DNA of 64,000 bases from Ailurus styani (GCA_002007465.1 LNAC01000849.1:122751-186750); one strand, 5' to 3'; counted from the stretch's first letter, positions 12,412 through 25,590 are shown. A program made the numbers and translations. The notes: generated by a model from the letters alone, not told the origin.

Positions 12412-13008
12412 TTCTTGGAACAACTTCAGCACCACTCTATTTCTAGAATGTAGCTCTACAATCTCCTCTCCTTACTGCCTCATGGTACTATGGTCTTTAT
12501 TTGATTTCACATTCTCTCTAATTGCTCATGTTCTGCCTGGGTCTCTTTTCTTTAGACTATCTAGAGAATAGTGTCCATACATGCATTCCCATATCTCTAT
12601 TATATTTAAACCTGTTTATTACTACCCAATTTTCCACCAAATCTCATAGCCACAGCAAATGGTTTTAACTCTGTGAAAAGCATTTCTCAAAATGTGTCCA
12701 TAAAATAACAATTCTTTAAGATGCTTGGAGAAGGAAGTTTATGATGAAATAAATTAAGAAAAAATTATGCAAAGTATCTTCACAACCATATGGTTTTAAA
12801 AAAGTCTTAACATCTCTCAAGGTTAGTATTCTAAAGATCAGAATAACCTGGATACATTTTTAAATTATAGATCCATGGGGCCCATCTTAGATTTCCTTAA
12901 TTAAAATATTTCATAATAAGTTTGATAAATTTTTTTGTAACTTCCTACTATGCATGATGTCATCATCCTGGTATGGATTCCAAAGCCAATATTTGAGGTC
13001 TCTATTCT
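12412..13008. other. No gene; weak MER5-like piece near 12820-12900
   Basis: The phrase 'agaataacctggatac' followed by 'tagatccatggggcccatc' is MER5-like. The rest is unassigned. Confidence 0.35.
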
Positions 13009-13234
13009 TCAAAACTCTTCAACTGGTCGCCTGGGTGGCTCAGTGGGTTAAAGCCTCTGCCTTCGGCTCAGGTCATGATCTCAGGGTCCTGGGATTGAGG
13101 CCCGCATCGGGCTCTCTCCTCCGCTGTGAGCCTGCTTCCTCCTCTCTCTCTGTCTGCCTCTCTGCCTACTTGTAATCTCTCTCTCTCTCTGTCAAATAAA
13201 TAAAATCTTTAAAAAAAAATCAAAACTCTTCAAC
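13009..13234 (+). mobile_element. Can-SINE with 15-bp target duplication
   Basis: Young mustelid-type SINE: A-box-like 'tggctcagtggg', B-box-like 'gggattgaggccc', CT-rich body, 'aataaataaaatcttt' and poly-A. The duplication 'tcaaaactcttcaac' is perfect at 13009-13023 and 13220-13234. Confidence 0.95.
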
Positions 13235-14690
13235 ACCCTTTTATTGATCATTTGAAAGCATCCCTTTACCACTCTATTAATCAACTAACAATTATTCACA
13301 ATTCTTCATGATAACATTAATTGCATTCTTAAGAAAAGTCTGTAACTGTTTGGAATATTTGTAAAGATAATGCAAATAGGGAAGTGGCCATTTCAAATTT
13401 TAATTCTGGAATATTCCTATCCTTATTATTTGCTTTTCTCTCCCAAGCCAATCTTCTCCCAACTTAATGTTGGTGTGTGTCCATGATTTTCAGAATTTTA
13501 ACACTCTTTGTGTACTAATGGGAAATAGATGAAGCACTGTGGACTTCAATGATAGTAACCTTTGCATGTAGCAATAAATTATTTTAACTTTTCTAACAGA
13601 TTCACAGAGATATATTTTAAATTACTTAAGATAATTTGTGAAAAAATGTCGAATTTAAGTTTTTATTTTAGAACTCTTTGGAGTTTTCAACTTAATTTTC
13701 ACTTACAAAAAGCAGTTCAAAGCTGGTAAAATATATATATATATGTATTTATTATATATATTATATATTGGATATATATAAAACTGCCACATGAGCCACA
13801 AATGGTGTTCAGAATTTATCATGTTAGCAATGGTAAGTAAGATACAACACCAATCAATATGCTTAATGTTATTTTTGACTAAAATGCCAAAATCCCATTC
13901 TCACCTTTATCTTCTTTCATAGAGTATAATGAGCACTTAACAGCTTTTTCCAAAATCTGGCAATGCTTGCAATAAAGAATGAGACTTCACCATAGTTATA
14001 TATAGGTGGCATTTATTTTCTGGCAGTTCTCCTCTGTTAAAAAAATAGAAAACTTTGAATAGAAAACATGTTCCTCAGTTTAAGAATCAAGGATTCTTTC
14101 TGAATGAGGGGGATTTTGAAACTAGACTTCAGCCTTGATACATGGTTTCTCATGATTGAACCCTCCCTAGATTCTAGTAAAAACTGGTCCAGGATGGGGT
14201 GGCTGGAACCCATGACAGTGGCAATGAGAATTCTAAGAAAGAACTAAAAAGCACAGGTGGATAGCATAGCAGTAAAAGGATTGTTCCAGTTGTTAGTAAT
14301 GCAGTGTGTATGTGCACGTGTGTGTGTGTGTGTGTGTGCATATGTTCAACTTTTGCCAAATTGATAGGAGAAACAAATACTGTTTTATTGGTATACCCCT
14401 GAGCTTACAGAACTTTCTCACATTTTTATTGGCTACTTATTTTCTTCTTTCATCTACATCATATAATGTATATACTTTTTATCGTTTTCTTGTTTGGTTG
14501 TTCATCTTTTTTGGGTTGACTTTCATTAGTTCTTCGTGCAGTATTAATACTAAAAATTGCTGTAAATAATACTAAAAGTGCTGTAAATATTTCTTCTTTA
14601 CTTTGTATAAGGAACCAATGGAAAGTATATTCTACTTAATTCATTCCAGTTCCTGAAATAACTTCTCAGTTTAATTTTTCTTTTTTTTTC
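13235..14690. other. AT-rich, no gene; (TA)n and (TG)n runs
   Basis: Contains a (TA)n tract near 13728-13775 and a (TG)n run near 14319-14338. The frame 14306-14569 starts in the (TG)n run and has no supporting motif. Confidence 0.45.
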
Positions 14691-14744
14691 TTTCCTTCCT
14701 TCCTTCCTTCCTTCCTTCCTTCCTTCCTTCCTTCCTTCCTTCCT
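14691..14744 (+). repeat. (TTCC)n microsatellite
   Basis: Thirteen or so uninterrupted CTTC/TTCC units after a T-rich lead. Confidence 0.97.
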
Positions 14745-15624
14745 TTTTGTGGTAGAGAGAAACCTGTTTTTGTGCATAGAGAAAGGAAGAGAAGAGATCT
14801 ATAAATCAATGTTAACTATCCGAACAACTTATATTCTTCCCACAGGCGAGTTCAATTACACGAGCAACTACTGAAGCTGAAGGGTTATTTTTTTCCTCAA
14901 GTATATCATGCTACTAGCAATCTTCATCCAACAAGTTACCTTCTGTTTTTGACGTCTATCAGATCAGCTTCTCTATCAGAGTGTTAGGTGTCATTAGGAT
15001 AGGTTGGCACCTAGTTCCCTGAAGGTAATTTTGAACTAAAAATATAGAAATCTTTCCCTGAAAAGAGCTATAATAATTCTCCATATAGTTTAAAGTCAGG
15101 AACTAAATCTCACTCATTCCAAGACATAAAAAATAAGTAATGTTACTTGAAGAAAATATTCAAAAAATTTGCTTAGAATAAAAATTCTAGATTTACTTTT
15201 TTTCTTTTTGCTGATTCCTCAAAATAAACTATATATTTAAATATTTTCTTTTTTCCAATAGCTTTATTAAGATTTATAATAAACTACATGGATTAAAATG
15301 TGTAATTTGATAACTTTTAAATATGTATATCCCCTTTAAATCATCACTGTAAATGCTAATAATAATATCCATCACCTCCAAAAGTTTCTTCTTGCCTATG
15401 TATAATTACCACTCCATGCCCAGGCAACTATTGGTGGTTACTAAAGTGTCTTTTCAAATATTTTATCCAGTTTTTTTATTAGTTTGTATGATTTTTTCTT
15501 ATTAAATTTTGAGAGTTCTTCACAGATTCTGAATGTAAGTCCTTTATCTACATATGCTTTACAAATATTTTCTACCAGTCTGTGGTTTATATTTTCATTC
15601 TCTTAAAAGTATCTTTTGAAGGGC

Positions 15625-15639
15625 AGAAACTTTTAATTT

Positions 15640-15676
<37 letters not shown>

Positions 15677-15876
15677 TTTATTCATTTGACACAGAGAGAG
15701 ATTACAAGTAGGCAGAGAGGCAGGCAGAGAGAGAGGAGAGAGGAGGAAGCAGGCTCCCCGCTGAGCAGAGAGCCCGATGTGGGCCTCGATCCCAGGACCC
15801 TGGGATCATGACCCGAGCCGAAGGCAGCGGCTTCAACCCACTGAGCCACCCAGGCGCCCAGAAACTTTTAATTTTT
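15625..15876 (-). mobile_element. Can-SINE nested in L1, 17-bp duplication
   Basis: Minus-strand mustelid-type SINE with a (TTTA)n tail. The duplication 'agaaacttttaattttt' is perfect at 15625-15641 and 15860-15876. Confidence 0.95.
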
Positions 15877-16366
15877 AATGAAATCTAATTTATCTTTTTT
15901 TAATGTGTGTGTTTTTCTTGCCATGTCTGAGAATTCTTTGCTAACCCAAAGTCACAAAAGTTTTCCTATCTTTTTTCTGCAAGTTTTATAATTTTAAGTT
16001 TTATATTTAAGCCGATAATTCATTTTGAGTTAATTATAATATATGGCATAGGTTATGGATTAGTGTTTGTTTTCGTTTTGAGTATTTTGCATATGGTTAG
16101 CCGACTGTTTGAGCACTATTTGATGAACACTGTTCTTTCTCCACTGAATTGGCTTTGTACCTTTTCAAAAACCAGTTGTCCATATATGTGTGTGTCTATT
16201 TCTGGACTTTCTATTCTGTTCCTTTAATCTATTTATCTATCTTTGCCAACACTGAAACTGTCTCAATTACAATAACTTTATAGTGTCTTGACATTAAGTA
16301 GAAGTATTCTCCAACTCTATTCTTCCTTTTACAAACTTATTTTGGCTAATCTAAGCACTTTGCATT

Positions 16367-16596
16367 TCCACATCAATTTTCTTTTTTTCTTTAAGATTTT
16401 ATTTATTTATTTGAGAGAGTAAGAGAGAGTGAAAGAGAGAGCATGAGAGAGGAGAAGGTCAGAGGGAGAGGCAGACTCCCCGTGGACCTGGGAACCCGAT
16501 GCGGAACTCGATCCTGGGACCCTGGGATCATGACCTGAACTGAGGGCAGTCGCTTAACCAACTGAGCCACCCAGGCGCCCCTCCACATCAATTTTC
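16367..16596 (-). mobile_element. Can-SINE nested in L1, 15-bp duplication
   Basis: Minus-strand SINE of the older subtype (head antisense 'aaccaactgagccacccagg'). The duplication 'tccacatcaattttc' is perfect at 16367-16381 and 16582-16596. Confidence 0.95.
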
Positions 16597-17109
16597 AATT
16601 AGTTTATGTAGTCTCACAAAAATTCCTGCTGGGATTTGAATGGAGCTGTGTTAAAGCCTTACATGAATTTGGGGAGAATTTATATCTCAACAATATTGAG
16701 TCTTCTAATCTATAGATGGTACACCTCTCCATTTACTTATTTACTTTCTCTCAGTAGTGCTTTATGTTTTTCAGTATGCAGGCCTTTAATATCTTTTGTC
16801 AGACTTAGCCATACACATTTCATATTTTTGCTAATATTTTGAATATTACTTTAACATTTTTATATATGATTATTTGATACATAGAAATATAATTGATTTA
16901 TGTATATTGAGCTTGTATGTTGCTCTCTTGATAAACTCATTAATACAAGAGGATTTGGGGGGGTAGTTTTCCTTGGATTTTCTACATAATCATATCACCT
17001 GTGAATAAAAACAGTGTTTCCATTTCCATTCTAAAAACACATTGTCCATTTTGCTTTGATTTATTCTCCATTATTTTTGTATTCTGAGAGAAAATAATAA
17101 TGTCATGTA

Positions 17110-17320
17110 AAGTAGTTAAAGTAAAATAAAAGACATGATTCTGAATGCTGACCCTGCAGTTTGCTATTGCTATACCTAACCATGTTATTTAAATGTACTA
17201 AACCTGTTTCTTCACTTACAAAATGGGCATCATTAATAGTTTCTTTCTCAAAAAGCTGCTGAAAGAACCAAATGAAATTTTAAGGTTATTCCAAAGTTAG
17301 TTATTATTATCTTCAGCAAA
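17110..17320 (+). repeat. MIR-like SINE remnant
   Basis: Sense MIR order, weak: 'ctgtttcttcacttacaaa' then 'atgggcatcattaatag' and 'gaaccaaatgaaatttt'. Confidence 0.45.
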
Positions 17321-17329
17321 TGTGATCAT

Positions 17330-18517
17330 AATTAGGCAGGACTTCCAATATGGGAGGATAGAGATATACAATGAAGCTGATACAATTTAGAACCAAAAAT
17401 TAGTTCAGGCTTTATACAAAGAGAATTCAAATCCTTGAACACTTAAGGACCAGAAGGACATAGGTTGGGGTAGAAAGTAGTACCTTTTATTTTCATATTT
17501 TCCTAAGTGAGCCCAAGATGGATGATGATTTTAAGACAATTGTGCTGTGTCATAGATGGGCATATGTTTTACATAACACTCACAAACTACTCTATTTGGT
17601 ATACAATTCAGGATTCTCAGAATTCCAATAAGGACCATAAAGAAAAATAAACAAGCAAGCAAACAGAAACAAAACTGAGCATGTATACACCCACCACCCA
17701 GCAATCTGACCTCTGGATTGATACATGAGTGTGTCATAAGAATCGAGAGCTTCAGGAGAGTCATCATAACATTGATCATGTGAGTATGAGTGGAGTGAGG
17801 AACCAACAGCAGTACCGCCTTCCTCCACTATATTAATTGAAGTAGATAGTGGCTACCCTTAACAAGAACAAATCCTTGAAAGAACAGATTTGTCCTGAGA
17901 AGCATGATCATGTGATATTTGGAAGGAAGGAGAACAGGGCGTGATGCAACCCAATTTGCTATAGTGGAGGCCATTTCACTAATGGCCATACTCACTGAAA
18001 AGGTGGTTTAGAAAAAACGAGCATGTGAAAGCAACAAAGACTCACATCTGCCTTAGTTTGGATTCTAAATAGAAAAGGTTTCCATTTAGAACTGCTGAAT
18101 GTAAGCTACCTCACCTGAATTTGGACTTCACATTTAAATTACATTTTGGACTGCGTGTGAGCCAAGAAAAGAATATAGAAAGTACTCCAACAAGGATATG
18201 TTCCCTGGAGCACTTGCCAAGCTGTGTTCTGCTACAGAACTTTTTCAGAGGAACACATTTGTTAAGAAAAGGTCTATTAATGCCTCCCACCAGGAGAATG
18301 GTAGAGAAATGATACCCCCCAAATCTGTTCCCTTATAAAAACAGTGAAAAATTGTCAAAATCAACTTTTTCATGTCTCTGGAAATTAAGCAAAGGCTTGC
18401 AATATTCTAAGGTGTTGGTTTTTTTTTTTTATAAAGATCACTTAATCTCAGTAAGAAGTTTTGTGGCATTTCAACTTGTTATGTTCCCTTCCTCCTTTCC
18501 CCACTACACAGTAGCTT
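17330..18517. other. No feature recognised
   Basis: Apparently single-copy sequence. Overlapping minus frames 17531-17828 and the plus frame 18121-18312 show no motif or splice context. Confidence 0.4.
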
Positions 18518-20494
18518 AAAAAACAATAGGATTTCCCAAAGGACTCCACTCTAAAACTGCTAGAACTCATACAGGAATTCAGTCAAGTGTCAGGATATAA
18601 AATCAACACACAGAAATCAATTGTATTTCTATATACCAACAACAAAACAGAAGAAAGAGAAATTAAACAGTCAATCCCATTTACAATTGCACCCAAAAGC
18701 ATAAGATACCTAGGAATAAACCTAACCAAAGAGGCAAAGAATCTGTATTCAGAAAACTATAAAGTACTCATGAAAGAAATTGAGGAAGACACAAAGAAGT
18801 GGAAAAACATTCCATGCTCATGGATGGGTAGAATAAATATTGTGAAAATGTCTATGCTACCTAGAGCAATCTACACATTTAATGCAATCCCCATCAAAAT
18901 ACCAGCAATTTACTTCAAAGAAATGGAACAAATAATCCTAAAATTTATATGGAACCAGAAAAGACCCCGAATAGCCAAAGGAATGTTGAAAAAAAAAAGC
19001 AAAGTTGGCGGCATCACAATTCCAGATTTCAAGCTCTATTACAAAGCTGTCATCATCAAGACAGTATGGTACTGGCACAAAAACAGACACATAGACCAGT
19101 GGAACAGAATAGAGAACCCAAAAATGGACCCTCAACTCTATGGTCAACTAATCTTCGACAAAGCAGGAAAGAATGTCCAGTGGGAAAAAGACAGTCTCTT
19201 CAACAAATGGTGTTGGGAAAACTGGTCAGCCACATGCAGAAAAATGAAACTGGATCATTTCCTGACACCACACACAAAAATAGACTCAAAATGGATAAAA
19301 GACCTCAATGTGAGAAAGGAATCCATCAAAATCCTCGAGGAGAACACAGGCAGCAACCTCTTCGACCTCAACCGCAGCAACTTCTTCCTAGGAACCTCAC
19401 CAAAGGCAAGGGAAGCAAGGGCAAAAATGAACTATTGGGACTTCATCAAGATTAAAAGCTTTTGCACAGCAAAGGAAACAGTCAACAAAACCAAAAGACA
19501 ACTGACAGAATGGGAGAAGATATTTGCAAATGACATATCAGATAAAGGGCTAGTATCCAAAATCTATAAAGAGCTTCTCAAACTCAACACCCATAAAACA
19601 AATAACCCAGTCAAGAAATGGGCAGAAGACATGAACAGACATTTCTCCAAAGAAGACATCCAAATGGCCAACAGACACATTCGAAAGTGCTCAACATCAC
19701 TCAGCATCAAGGAAATACAAATCAAAACCACACTGAGATACCATCTCACACCAGTCAGAATGGCTAAAATGAACAAGTCAGGAAACGACAGATGTTGGCG
19801 AGGTTGCGGAGAAAGGGGAACCCTCCTACACTGTTGGTGGGAATGCAAGCTGGTGCAGCCACTCTGGAAAACAATATGGAGATTCCTCAAAAAGTTGAAA
19901 ATGGAGCTACCCTACGACCCAGCAATCACACTACTGGGTATTTACCCTAAAGACACAAAGGTAGTGATCCTCAAGGGCACATGCACCCAAATGTCCACAA
20001 TAGCCAAACTATGGAAAGAACCTAGATATCCATCAACAGAGGAATGGATAAAGAAGAGTGGTATATGTATATACAATGAAATACTATGCAGTCATCAAAA
20101 GAAACGAAATCTTGCTGTTTGCAATGACATGGATGGGACTAGAGGGTATTATGCTAAGCGAAATAAGTCAATCAGAGAAAGACAATTATCATATGATCTC
20201 TCTGATGTGAGGAACTTGAGGGGCAGGGCAGGGGGTTGTGGGGAGTAGGGAGGGAAAAATAATGAAACAAGATGGGATCAGGAAGGAGACAAACCATGAG
20301 ACCCTTAATTTCAAAAAACAAACTGAGGGCTACTGGGGAGTGGGAGGGTAGGAATAGGGTGGATGGGTTATGTACATTGGGGAAGGTTTGTGCTATGGTG
20401 AGTGCTGTGAAAGGTTTAAGCCTGATGATTCACAAACCTGTACCCCTGGGGCAAAAAAACAAAACAAAACAAACAAACAAACAAAAACAATAGG
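18518..20494 (+). mobile_element. 5'-truncated young L1 (copy 1), mosaic
   Basis: A 5'-truncated L1 beginning at the ORF2 sequence just after the FADD motif and running through the 3' UTR to an (AAAC)n-type tail. A 12-13 bp duplication 'aaaaacaatagg' flanks it (18519-18530 and 20483-20494). The cut site reads TTTT/AA on the bottom strand, the L1 endonuclease preference. Against the intact element at 28393-35118, positions 18700-19680 differ once in 981 bp, while about 165 bp before and about 780 bp after differ at roughly 5-6% of positions. Confidence 0.95.
18587..20248 (+). pseudogene. L1 ORF2 C-terminal fragment, frameshifted
   Basis: An open frame of 553 codons corresponds to about residues 725-1271 of the 1271-residue ORF2 protein at 31045-34860. 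It lacks the endonuclease and most of the reverse transcriptase, including the FADD motif. It keeps the region after the polymerase and the Cys-rich CWRGCGE...HCWWEC segment. A 15-bp in-frame deletion (around 19991) removes part of the [13 protein letters not shown] region. A 1-bp deletion near 20056 then shifts the frame, so the last ~65 residues differ from the family. It has no start of its own and is a dead fragment. Confidence 0.93.
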
Positions 20495-21091
20495 TTTGCA
20501 AGAATGGTAGCTATGTGATCTGCAGCCTGAAGGGATTACAGAGGCAAGAACAGGTTTGGAGCTCCACGAAGAGCCCCATCCCAAGGAATTGTTATGATTT
20601 AAACTGCTTGATAACTGTCTGGAAAAATCTCCATTCATAGGGTTTATTTTTATTTGAACTCAGATCTTTCTCATTAGGAAAATCCTTCTCCCCAGGTTAT
20701 TTATCAAACAGTATCGGCAACAATTATTTAATATTATAGCTTCCTGCAGTGGTGATACTAGTTGGGGCGCACATAAGATTGGCCATAAAACTTAAAGGTA
20801 AAATCTGGGAGTGAGATGCCCATAGAGGTCTTTGAAAAGTTCTGACATACTCTTGAGCATTGAGAATTCCACATACAAACACAAAGTTGTTTACATGTTC
20901 AGAAAAACAAAAACAAAAACAAAAAAACACCCTAGGAAGGCCCCAATCTCTTAACTCTGACATAGAGGTTCTGCACAAGAAGGAAAAGTTATAAACTATC
21001 AGAATGTTAAAGGCATACCCAGCATAAACAGAGTCCATCAGAAAGGGTGGAAGACATTGGTTCAAAGGATTTAAGGAAATTCCATTCAATC
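20495..21091. other. Unassigned sequence between two L1 copies
   Basis: No exon. It may belong to the old L1 that continues after 22388, but I could not align it by eye. The minus frame 20724-21089 has no motif. Confidence 0.35.
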
Positions 21092-22387
21092 ATTGGCTGA
21101 CCACCACATGCAGAAAAATGAAACTGGATCATTTCCTTTCACCACACACAAAAATAGACTCAAAATGGATAAAAGACCTCAATGTGAGAAAGGAATCCAT
21201 CAAAATCCTCGAGGAGAACACAGGCAGCAACCTCTTCGACCTCAACCGCAGCAACTTCTTCCTAGGAACCTCACCAAAGGCAAGGGAAGCAAGGGCAAAA
21301 ATGAACTATTGGGACTTCATCAAGATTAAAAGCTTTTGCACAGCAAAGGAAACAGTCAACAAAACCAAAAGACAACTGACAGAATGGGAGAAGATATTTG
21401 CAAATGACATATCAGATAAAGGGCTAGTATCCAAAATCTATAAAGAGCTTCTCAAACTCAACACCCATAAAACAAATAACCCAGTCAAGAAATGGGCAGA
21501 AGACATGAACAGACATTTCTCCAAAGAAGACATCCAAATGGCCAACAGACACATGAGAAAGTGCTCAACATCACTCGGCATCAGAGAAATACAAATTAAA
21601 ACCACAGCGAGATACCACCTTACACCAGTCAGAATGGCTAAAATCAACAAGTCAGGAAATGACAGATGTTGGCGAGGTTGCGGAGAAAGGGGAACCCTCC
21701 TACACTGTTGGTGGGAATGCAAGCTGGTGCAGCCACTCTGGAAAACAGTATGGAGATTCCTCAAAAAGTTGAAAATGGAGCTACCCTACGACCCAGCAAT
21801 CGCACTACTGGGTATTTATCCTAAAGACACAAAGGTAGTGATCCTCAGGGGCACGTGCACCCGAATGTTTATAGCAGCAATGTCCACAATAGCCAAACTA
21901 TGGAAAGAACCTAGATGTCCATCAACAGATGAATGGATAAAGAAGATGTGGTATATATATACAATGGAATATTATGCAGCTATCAAAAGAAACGAAATCT
22001 TGCCATTTGCAACGACATGGATGGAACTGGAGGGTATTATGCTGAGCGAAATAAGTCAATCAGAGAAAGACAATTATCATATGATCTCTCTGATATGAGG
22101 AACTTGAGGGGCAGGGTGGGGGGTCGTGGGGGGTAGGGAGGGAAAAATAATGAAACAAGATGGGATGGGGAAGGACACAAACCATAAGAGACTCCTGATC
22201 TCACAAAACAAACTGAGGGTTACTGGGGGGTGGGAGGGTAGGGATAGGGTGGATGGGTTATGGACATTGGGGAGGGTTTGTGCTTTGGTGATTGCTGTGA
22301 AAGATGTAAGCCTGATGATTCACAGACCTGTACCCCTTGGGCAAAGAATAAAAATAAAATTAAAAAAAAATTAATTGGCTGACCACA
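21092..22387 (+). mobile_element. 5'-truncated very young L1 (copy 2)
   Basis: An L1 3' segment of about 1.27 kb. The duplication 'attggctgaccac' occurs at 21092-21104 and 22374-22386. It is about 99% identical to the 3' end of the intact L1: I count only about a dozen substitutions, and none in some 700 bp (about 21140-21840). Its tail is A-rich with AATAAA-like repeats. The insertion truncates within ORF2. Confidence 0.96.
21118..22098 (+). pseudogene. L1 ORF2 C-terminal fragment, frame intact
   Basis: 326 codons open to the natural ORF2 stop, equal to about the last quarter of the L1 ORF2 protein. It keeps the C-terminal Cys-rich segment and the terminal YHMISLI. Nearly every residue matches the intact ORF2 (one visible change is VVIL for VVFL). 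There is no endonuclease, no polymerase and no promoter, so it is not a functional gene despite the open frame. Confidence 0.93.
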
Positions 22388-25300
22388 TGTTAATCAAGTG
22401 AGAACTTCAGCAACTGCACAGATCAAAGAATACAGGCATTAGAGAAAAGTCACTAAACAAACAAAGCACACCAACAGAAACAACAACAAACAGCAACAAA
22501 ACAAAACCTGCTATATTATATTATTTAAAATTTCTAGTTTTCAACAAAACATTGTGAGACATAAAAGAAACATGAAAGTATGGCCTATACACAAAGGTAA
22601 AAAGGCAGTCATTAGAAACACTACCCAAAGAATCTCATAAGTTGGACTCATTAGAAAAACATTTCAAAGCAGGCATTATAAATATATTCAACTAAATAAA
22701 ATAAAATACATCTAAAACATTAAAGAAAAGCATAAGAACACTGCTCAAATAAGAATATCAATAGAGGGGAGTGATTTAAAAGAACCAAATAGAAAATGTC
22801 AAGTTGAAAAGGAAAATAATAGTAAGGAAAATTAACCAGAGGGACTCAGCAGTAGATTTGAGCTGGCAAAACAAAGCATCAGAAAATTTGAAGATAGATC
22901 AATAGAAGGCGTCCAGTTTGACAAACAAACAAAAAAAAGGACAAAAGAAAAATGAATAGAGGCCTGTGGAACACCATCAAGACAGCAATAAAAGGTGCCT
23001 GGGTGGCTCAGTGGGTTAAAGCCTCTGCTTTCGGCTCAGGTCATGATCTCAGGGTCCTGGGATCGAGGCCCACATCGGGCTCCCTGCTCGGTGGGGAGCC
23101 TGCCTCCCTCTCTCTCTCTGCCTGCCTCTCTGCCTCCTTGTGATCTCTCTCCCTCTGTGAAATAAATAAATAAATTCTTTAAAAAAAAAAGACAGCAATA
23201 AATGCTTAAATAGACTCCTAGAGGAGAATAAAGAAAGGAAGAAAGTATATTTGAAGAAATAATGGCTCAAAACTTCCTATATTTAATAAATCAATTTATA
23301 CATTAAAGAAGCTCAACAAATTCCAAACAGGATAAACTCAAAGAGATACATAATTATACATGTTAGAGTTTAATTCTCAAAATCTAAGACACACAGACAT
23401 AATTGAAAGCAGAAAGATGAAAAAAGACTTGGATTAGGAATGCTCAATAAAATGAACAACTGAGTCTGGACAAAACAGAATGGGGTGACATCTTCAAGGC
23501 ACTGAAAGGCCAAGGCTACTAACCAAGGATTCTATACCCAGAAAAACTATCCTTCAAAAATTTGGAAGACACGACACTGCAAACAAAAAGCACAGATAAT
23601 TTTTCACTAGCATACTTTCCCTACAAGAAATACAAAATGGAGTCTTTTAGTTTGATAGGAAAGAACGTTAGTGAGTAGCTCAGATCTACATAAAGAAATA
23701 AATAACAGTGCTGATAGAATCTATATAAGTAAATATAAAAAACAACATAAACATTTTTGTAACACTTTCTTCTTTTGAAACACAATGACATGAAGTAATT
23801 ATTATAAAACTGTGTTGGTAGGTTCATAAAGTACAAGTCTTTAATTTTTATGACAATAATATTACAAAGAAAGGGAAAGAAATGGAACTATTTTAGAACA
23901 AAGATTTTCTATGCTATTGAAATGAAATTGGCGTTAATCCAATCTAGATTACTTTACATTAAGAATTTATTTAATATCCAGGGCAACCACTAAAAAAACA
24001 ATATCTAAAAGTATCTTCAAAAAAGAGGGGATATAAAACCAGAAACCACATAAGATATATATATTAAAAAAAAACAAACTAAAATGACAGATGCAAATGC
24101 TACATTACCAATAAGTACTTTAAATGTAAAGAGATGAAACATTCTAATAAAGAGGCAGAAAATATCAGACTGGAAAACTAAACAAAACACAATTATATGT
24201 TCTGTACAGGAAGATTAAAAGATACAATATATTTAATATAATGGGATTGAAAAGATAGATAATGCAAACAAAAAGCATAAGAAATCTGGAGTGACTATAC
24301 TAATATCAAGAAAAATAGACTAAAAAAAGTTACTGGAGATAAAGAGGAACATTGTGTGATGTGTGATAATAAAAGGGTCAGGCCATCAGATATAACAACA
24401 ACAAAAATCATCTTGACCTTTGTCCTGCACCATACTCAAAAAATAACAAATGCATCACAGATCTAGGTATGAACCCTAAAACTATAAACTACCTAGTAGA
24501 AAACATTCCAACAATGGAAAAGACAGTTTTTTAGGTAGGATACAAAAAAACCCACAAACCATACAAAATGTGATGCACTGGATTTTATCAAAATTAAAAA
24601 AATTCTGCTTCTCAGAATTTATTTAAAAAATAAAAAGACAAACCACAGACAAGAAAATATTAGTAAAACATGTATCTGTGAATGACTCAAATTCATAACA
24701 TAAATATACACAATAAAAAGAAAAAACAGCAACACAATGAAATATGGGCAAAGATTCATGCAGACATTTCATCAAAAAGAGATATGGGTGGCAGATGAGC
24801 ACATGAGATGTTCGACATTATCAGTCATTAAAGAGATCCAGATTATCCCTGAGAAAATTTGGTTGCAATAACATTTGTAAAGAATTAAGGAGAATATGAG
24901 ACAGGAAAATTCTAATCCTCATTTATAAATCATAGAGGTGAAAAATTCCTAATAAAATACATAACATACTGAATCTAAAAATATTATTTTAAAATATTAA
25001 TATCCAAGAAGGTTTCATTTCTGAGATGCAATAATTACTTAACAACAGAAATTATTTTGAATAAATTTAATACATTGAGGAATTAATGGAGGATGGCATA
25101 GCCCTAAAGGCAGAAAAATCATTGTTCAAATTTAGTGCCCATTCATCATTAAAACCTTTAAGTGAACTGGGAATAGAAAGGATATTCCTTTATGTGATAA
25201 GGAAATCTACAAAAAAAATTTATAGAAATTAAAATTAATGATGAAATTGTAGGAGCGACCCCTTAAAATTAATCAGTGAGCAAAAGACTCCTGTTATCAT

Positions 25301-25590
25301 TTTTTCTTTTCAACAGTGAATTGTAGCCTCTAGTTAGTGCAAAAGAAATTAGGAGAAAACAAAAAAACCCACCATCATTCATAGACAATGTATGAATTTG
25401 TACATAGAAAATTCAACAGGTATGCTGAAAAAATTAGTAGTAGGCATAAAATCAACATAAAATAATCAGTATGTTCCTATATATCAGATAGAAATTAAAA
25501 ATGCCAATGAATATAACATCACTCAGAAAGACAAAAAAATATGATACACAGGAATAAATTTAACAAAATATCTTGGAAGTCTATACCAAA
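22388..25590 (+). mobile_element. Old L1 (ORF1 to ORF2 remnants), split by a SINE
   Basis: Decayed, + oriented. ORF1-like phrases ('gatttgagctggcaaaac', 'gaagatagatcaatagaag', 'attctatacccagaaaaac', 'actatccttcaaaaat') are followed by an inter-ORF region ('ccagggcaaccactaaa') and ORF2-like phrases ('gggcaaagattcatgcagac', 'ggatttatcaaaat'-like at 24583, 'gatgagcacatgagatg'). Many indels and stops. It resembles the ancient L1M/HAL1 group. Large parts of ORF2 are missing. Confidence 0.65.
22979..23202 (+). mobile_element. Can-SINE nested in old L1, 14-bp duplication
   Basis: Mustelid-type SINE with A-box 'tggctcagtggg' and B-box 'gggatcgaggccc'. The duplication 'aagacagcaataaa' is at 22979-22992 and 23189-23202. 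Confidence 0.95.

Larger units (their letters stand above)
15195..17060 (-). mobile_element. Old antisense L1 (ORF2 part), split by two SINEs
   Basis: Decayed L1 read on the minus strand. On + it shows the usual antisense ORF2 phrases: 'gagagttcttcacagattc', 'gtaagtcctttatctacat', 'tgtctgagaattctttg', 'cattttgagttaatt', 'tctggactttctattctgt' and 'gggatttgaatggagctgt'. Two younger SINEs (15625-15876 and 16367-16596) interrupt it at points where their target duplications restore L1 collinearity. No reading frame survives. Confidence 0.8.

Noticed and set aside
18949..19455. 168-codon frame repeated identically at 33585-34091
   Set aside because: Alternative frame of L1 ORF2. The identity comes from the near-identical DNA tract, not from selection on this frame.
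19564..19890. 108-codon minus frame repeated at 21438 and 34200
   Set aside because: Antisense shadow of the ORF2 C-terminal region in three L1 copies.
21118..22098. 326-codon open frame as a domesticated gene
   Set aside because: It is the tail of a very recent truncated L1; too little time has passed for stops to appear, so openness is not evidence of function.
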